From contig JACDAY010000013.1 of assembly GCA_013695195.1 (NCBI GenBank), positions 1 to 9,470 on the forward strand: a DNA stretch of 9,470 bases, written 5' to 3'. The DNA comes from Blastocatellia bacterium (lineage in GTDB: Bacteria; Acidobacteriota; Blastocatellia; Pyrinomonadales; Pyrinomonadaceae). The notes below the pieces were generated by a model. That model was not told the origin of the DNA. It worked only from the letters and a program-made list of their open reading frames with translations, and searched no databases. Shown here one piece after another: positions 6,789 to 9,470 of this stretch. Position 1 is the stretch's first letter; each line of letters begins with the position of its first letter. A program made the position numbers and the translations under genes.

Positions 6789-6816
6789 AAAAAAACCCGA
6801 GCGGTTTACACTCGGG
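6789..6816 (-). terminator. Rho-independent terminator after the basic secreted protein gene
   Basis: On the minus strand CCCGAG (6816-6811) pairs with CTCGGG (6801-6796) around a 9-nt loop, followed by seven T residues (6795-6789). It lies about 70 nt past the stop of the gene at 6884-7465 and 48 nt before the rsmI start, so rsmI probably has its own promoter or depends on read-through. Confidence 0.85.
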
Positions 6817-6851
6817 CCCGGTTTGAAACTGCCAGCCGGTTCAAATTGTCC

Positions 6852-6880
6852 GGATAACAGTACTTATATATACGTTATCC
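6852..6880. repeat. Small inverted repeat in the 3' untranslated region
   Basis: GGATAAC (6852-6858) and GTTATCC (6874-6880) are exact reverse complements around a 15-nt loop rich in TA steps. It lies just after the stop of the basic protein gene and before its terminator, so it could form a 3'-UTR hairpin. No function is evident. Confidence 0.45.
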
Positions 6881-6883
6881 AAT

Positions 6884-7465
6884 TTAAAAAGGCAGTGGAA
6901 AAGGAATATTATTTCTCCAATTGGTGTTACGATTGTTTCGCCGATTGTTACGGTTGTTGTAATTGTAACCGTATACGTTGGCTATGACATTCAAATCCTG
7001 CCGCAGGCTGTTCCATTGGCCCTGAATGTTCCTACCGCCGCCGCGCGAATTATAAATCACACGATCTATCTGTGAGGCGAGGTCCAGTACGCGGCGGGCT
7101 TCGTCAGCGCTGTTATTCAGGTTGCGGCCGTTGCCGTATCTGTCTTCAAGCCTGTCGGCAGCCTGCGAAAATTCATCAGCCAGCCTCTCAAGGTTATCGC
7201 TGTAGTCATTTCCGTAATTGCCCCGGCCTCTTCGATCTCTGCGATCATCACGTCGGTCCTCAAAACGATCGGTTGCTCTTTCGAAGTTTTGGGCCTTGTT
7301 TTTTAGATTTCTTACCGTCGAACGAATGTTTCGACTATTGCCATAGTATCCGCCATTATTGCCGCCATACCCGCCGCCATTCCATTGGGCGGAAGCAATC
7401 GCCGGTAAGCCCAAAATTAATAAAGAAAAAGCACTCACTGCGACCAAACTTTTAATACGATTCAT
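6884..7465 (-). CDS. Small secreted Arg/Asn/Gly-rich protein with internal helical repeat
   Basis: A 193-residue exported protein that I cannot assign to a named family. Residues 1-26 are a signal peptide ending in ASA, with a predicted cut before Gln27. A Gly/Tyr/Asn-rich segment follows (27-45). Two helical repeats come next with the shared pattern LxxxAxxFxxAxDRxEDR at 54-71 and 92-109, exactly 38 residues apart, divided by an Asp/Arg-rich linker (70-82). A third amphipathic region (119-165) contains ARRVLDLASQIDRVI. The tail (166-187) is Asn/Arg-rich and ends in PFPLPF. The protein is strongly basic overall, which would suit binding to acidic polymers, but that is inference. The frame extends to 7555, but the ATG at 7465 is chosen because GGAG lies 7 nt upstream and the signal peptide begins there. 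Its own terminator follows, and the S8 terminator lies upstream, so it appears monocistronic. Confidence 0.85.
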   Translation of the reverse strand: MNRIKSLVAVSAFSLLILGLPAIASAQWNGGGYGGNNGGYYGNSRNIRSTVRNLKNKAQNFERATDRFEDRRDDRRDRRGRGNYGNDYSDNLERLADEFSQAADRLEDRYGNGRNLNNSADEARRVLDLASQIDRVIYNSRGGGRNIQGQWNSLRQDLNVIANVYGYNYNNRNNRRNNRNTNWRNNIPFPLPF

Positions 7466-7472
7466 TTTTTTT

Positions 7473-7476
7473 CTCC
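7473..7476 (-). promoter_or_regulatory. Shine-Dalgarno fixing the start of the basic secreted protein
   Basis: GGAG on the minus strand, followed by seven A residues, directly precedes the ATG at 7465-7463. It favours this start over the longer frame to 7555, which would add 30 residues before the signal peptide. Confidence 0.7.
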
Positions 7477-7560
7477 AGCTTTTATTATTCTCAGGCAATG
7501 TCCCAGCCATTGCGTACTTATAATAAGCAATGCTTGTGCCATTTGACCTTGCCACTGTCT

Positions 7561-7594
7561 GACAAAAAGAAAAGCCTTGTATTTACAAGGCTTT
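7561..7594 (-). terminator. Rho-independent terminator after the S8 protease gene
   Basis: AAAGCCTTGT (7571-7580) and ACAAGGCTTT (7585-7594) form a perfect 10-bp stem with a 4-nt loop. On the minus strand the stem is followed by TTCTTTTTG, a good U-rich tract. It lies about 100 nt past the S8 stop codon; nothing else is evident in 7595-7694. On the plus strand no T-run follows. Confidence 0.8.
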
Positions 7595-7694
7595 ACAAAA
7601 ATATACATTTGTTTGAACTTGATAAATAGAAGGTCTTTTTATGCCGTAAAGTCTACCAAAACGTCAACAGCATGCGGCAGATGGTTTAAGTAGT

Positions 7695-9119
7695 TTAATT
7701 ACCCAGTGCCTTAGCAGCGTTCAACCGGCCGCCATTTTCGACTTTGCCGGCGAGCGAATCGATTTTATCGACCGATTTCAAAAGTCGCTCGCGTAATTTT
7801 TCGACCGTAAGTCCCGGCTCGTTTGCCAAAATCAATGCCGCAACTCCCGCAACGTGAGGTGCAGCCATCGAAGTTCCTGACGCATCGCGGTATGCGTCGC
7901 CAAGCCAGGTCGAGAGAATATCACGGCCCGGAGCGGCAATATGCACGGTTTTTGCGCCGAAATTTGAAAATGAAGCCAGCGAATCGCTGCGGTCAAGTGC
8001 GGCAACACTTATAACATTCGGCAAATTGTAGTTTGAAGGGTAATGTGGCCGTTTGTCGTTATTCGTCGTGGCATTTCCGGCCGCCGCGACAAACAAAATT
8101 CCTTGTTCGCCGGCCGAGCGGATCGCATCTTCGAGAGCTTTTGAATACGACGTAGAACCCCAGCTGGCGTTTATCACTCGCACATTTACGCCTTTCTGTT
8201 TGCGGTCGATGGCGTAATTGATGGCTTCGATGGCATTTTTGGTAGTCCCGAAACCACCGCGGCCCAAAAATTTGAGCGGCATTATCTCGACATTCCAATT
8301 GATTCCCGTAATGCCTTCGGTATTATTGCCCTCTGCGCCGATAATTCCTGCACAGTGCGTTCCATGGCCGTTTTCGTCCATCGGGTCGCTAGCGTTTTCG
8401 GCATTATAGCCTTGAAGATCATTGAAAATACCCAGCTCGTCATCGGTGTACTGAGGCACATTGTCCGGCCGAAACCACATATTCGCAACCAGATCGCGGT
8501 GCGTGTAATCGACTCCGCTGTCCAGCACGGCAACGACGACATCCGGGCTTCCTTGCGATGTGAGCCACGCTTTTAGAGCATCGATATCAGCCTTTGCCTT
8601 TCCGCCGTCTTGTCCGAGATTATTCAAAGCCCATTGCTGTGCAAACAGAGGATCATCGGGAAGCTTGTCCCCCGTTTCACGATGCCCAAAATCATGGTTC
8701 GACGGAGTTAGCAGCGGATCGTCTAATCTGATCTCGAAACTGGGTTCCGCGTATAGCACAACCTCGCTCATCTGCCGGTACTGCGCGGCCACTTCTTCGG
8801 CGTTCGCGTTATCAAGATCGTCGATGGCAACCAATCCGTTTACAGATTCGATCTCGTCCTCTATTCGGTCGTTAAAACGCGATGCAAGCTTTTTGATCTC
8901 GGCAAGTTTTACACCGGGACGAAATCTGACTAAAACTTCGGGTTCAGATTCGCTCAATGAACGCTTTTGAGCGTGCGGCTTTTGCAAGGTGCGGCTGTGG
9001 TCGACCTCGACATTAAAAAAAGGTTTAGACTGCCATCGCCGGATCTGTCCCAAAACAGCCGCCATTGTTATAAAAATCACTGCAATGCCGATATGTATCC
9101 AAATATTATTGCGATTCAT
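7695..9119 (-). CDS. Subtilisin-like S8 family serine peptidase, membrane-anchored
   Basis: A 474-residue serine endopeptidase. A hydrophobic N-terminal segment (residues 6-24) followed by RRW is a signal anchor or an uncleaved-looking signal peptide, since no AxA site is obvious. Residues about 61-130 resemble a fervidolysin-type propeptide (VLVRFRPGV, then VVLYAEPSFEI), which folds the enzyme and inhibits it until removed. The catalytic domain runs from about 158 to 474. The triad is complete: Asp200 in VAVLDSGVDYTH, His252 in NGHGTHCAGI and Ser417 in GTSMAAPHVAG, with oxyanion Asn349 in AAAGNA. A Cys beside the active His is typical of the thermitase/proteinase K side of the family. There is no C-terminal sorting or repeat domain, so it is a minimal enzyme. 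AGGAG (9129-9133) lies 9 nt before the ATG. It probably acts in the periplasm or outside the cell on proteins. Its own terminator follows. Confidence 0.95.
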   Translation of the reverse strand: MNRNNIWIHIGIAVIFITMAAVLGQIRRWQSKPFFNVEVDHSRTLQKPHAQKRSLSESEPEVLVRFRPGVKLAEIKKLASRFNDRIEDEIESVNGLVAIDDLDNANAEEVAAQYRQMSEVVLYAEPSFEIRLDDPLLTPSNHDFGHRETGDKLPDDPLFAQQWALNNLGQDGGKAKADIDALKAWLTSQGSPDVVVAVLDSGVDYTHRDLVANMWFRPDNVPQYTDDELGIFNDLQGYNAENASDPMDENGHGTHCAGIIGAEGNNTEGITGINWNVEIMPLKFLGRGGFGTTKNAIEAINYAIDRKQKGVNVRVINASWGSTSYSKALEDAIRSAGEQGILFVAAAGNATTNNDKRPHYPSNYNLPNVISVAALDRSDSLASFSNFGAKTVHIAAPGRDILSTWLGDAYRDASGTSMAAPHVAGVAALILANEPGLTVEKLRERLLKSVDKIDSLAGKVENGGRLNAAKALGN

Positions 9120-9147
9120 TTTTTACTGCTCCTAAACCGTGAGCACT

Positions 9148-9190
9148 GACATCATGTCCGCTCTTTTCAGTACGGACAGATGTCCGTACT
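9148..9190. promoter_or_regulatory. Paired palindromes upstream of the S8 gene (candidate operators)
   Basis: AGTACGGACA (9169-9178) and TGTCCGTACT (9181-9190) form a perfect 10-bp inverted repeat with a 2-nt centre. A smaller palindrome, GACAT-C-ATGTC, lies at 9148-9158. Both contain ATGTCCG (9154-9160 and 9180-9186), placed 26 bp apart. The location is 15-57 bp before the Shine-Dalgarno of the S8 gene. No T-run follows in either direction, which argues against a terminator. Binding by a dimeric regulator is inference. Confidence 0.5.
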
Positions 9191-9203
9191 CCTATTTTGC
9201 TAC

Positions 9204-9226
9204 AATCACGATTCTATAACGTGATT
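9204..9226. repeat. Inverted repeat overlapping the stop of the partial gene
   Basis: AATCACG (9204-9210) and CGTGATT (9220-9226) are exact reverse complements around a 9-nt loop and span the TGA at 9208-9206. There is no T-run after it. It may be a weak 3' hairpin or chance. Confidence 0.35.
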
Positions 9227-9470
9227 TGTTCCATTAAAATTTTTGAGCCGGAGCTGGTATTTATCCGCTCTGTAATCGTAATCTTTGCCGCCGGCGCTGA
9301 GCTTTATATGCCAACCGCTCGAGATCATTTGGCCTGACATTTCATCTTTCGCCGGAGCGCCTAACGACATATCGGGAAAATCCTTCTCGGTTACAGTGGC
9401 GGTAACATCCGTTTCCTTTATCTTCAAACGTTTCGCCAAATCCTGTCTGGCTTTTGCTACAGCGCTGTCT
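9206..9470 (-). CDS. Small conserved-domain protein, C-terminal part (5' partial)
   Basis: The frame is open to the window edge, so the start lies outside; the TTG at 9439 is only an internal codon. The visible 88 residues contain a pattern I recognise from a widespread bacterial domain with the approximate consensus DLAxRL...V...WPDxSLGCPxPG...GxxIxLxAxGxxYxYHxD. Here it reads ARQDLAKRLKI, FPDMSLGAP, SGWHIKLSAGGKDYDYRAD. The aromatic in WPD is Phe, and the usual Cys of LGCP is Ala. I know no confirmed function for this domain; members are often secreted or lipoproteins, which cannot be tested without the N-terminus. It lies 86 bp upstream of the S8 protease on the same strand, so the two may be co-transcribed, though the intervening palindromes suggest separate control. 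Confidence 0.7.
   Translation of the reverse strand, partial: DSAVAKARQDLAKRLKIKETDVTATVTEKDFPDMSLGAPAKDEMSGQMISSGWHIKLSAGGKDYDYRADKYQLRLKNFNGTNHVIES

Noticed and set aside
7072..7455. 127-codon plus-strand open frame opposite the basic protein gene
   Set aside because: It is complementary to the signal peptide and repeats of the minus-strand gene; its Cys/His/Arg-rich composition reflects the reverse strand.
7466..7555. ATG at 7555 as the start of the basic secreted protein
   Set aside because: The extra 30 residues precede the signal peptide, and the ATG at 7465 has GGAG at the right spacing.
8560..8970. 136-codon plus-strand open frame opposite the S8 gene
   Set aside because: It is antisense to a well-supported protease, has Ser-rich composition typical of a shadow frame, and shows no recognisable domain.
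9437..9439. TTG at 9439 as the start of the small conserved-domain gene
   Set aside because: The frame continues to the window edge with residues (ARQDLAKRL) that match the start of the domain, so translation begins further upstream.

Overview
The window looks like ordinary chromosomal sequence from a Gram-negative, diderm bacterium. The lipid A gene lpxI implies an outer membrane with lipopolysaccharide. Several proteins have Sec signal peptides. The M16 linker, the fervidolysin-like S8 protease and the small Asn/Arg-rich secreted protein together suggest Acidobacteriota, perhaps a Blastocatellia/Pyrinomonadaceae-type lineage. That placement is inference from protein style, because no rRNA or taxonomic marker is present.

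Layout: the left part is on the plus strand. It holds the C-terminal half of an M16 zinc-peptidase-family protein (1-1467, cut by the window edge), then lpxI (1610-2428), then a secreted M28 metallopeptidase with a PA-like insert (2534-4201). Everything to the right is on the minus strand. Read from the right edge these are: a partial small conserved domain protein (9470-9206), a membrane-anchored subtilisin-like S8 protease (9119-7695), a small basic repeat-containing secreted protein (7465-6884), rsmI (6741-5902) and an unrecognised acidic secreted protein (5683-4322). The two blocks converge at about 4202-4321, where a perfect palindrome lies.

The intergenic gaps (roughly 85-230 bp) are rich in structure. 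There is a 19-bp perfect inverted repeat made of four AACACAAAG units, and a related AACGCAGAG dimer built into the lpxI terminator. There is also a pair of 30-bp repeats, one of which supplies the last codons and stop of rsmI. A GGTAAAT-type repeat lies before rsmI, good rho-independent terminators follow the S8 gene and the basic protein gene, and paired palindromes lie upstream of the S8 gene. No gap exceeds 300 bp.

Functionally, three of the eight genes belong to peptidase families (M16, M28, S8), consistent with envelope or extracellular protein turnover. The two housekeeping genes (lpxI, rsmI) sit among them without an obvious operon link. I see no phage, transposon, CRISPR, toxin-antitoxin or defence module. 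The most promising leads are the dispersed repeats, especially the one rewriting the RsmI tail, and two unrecognised secreted proteins.
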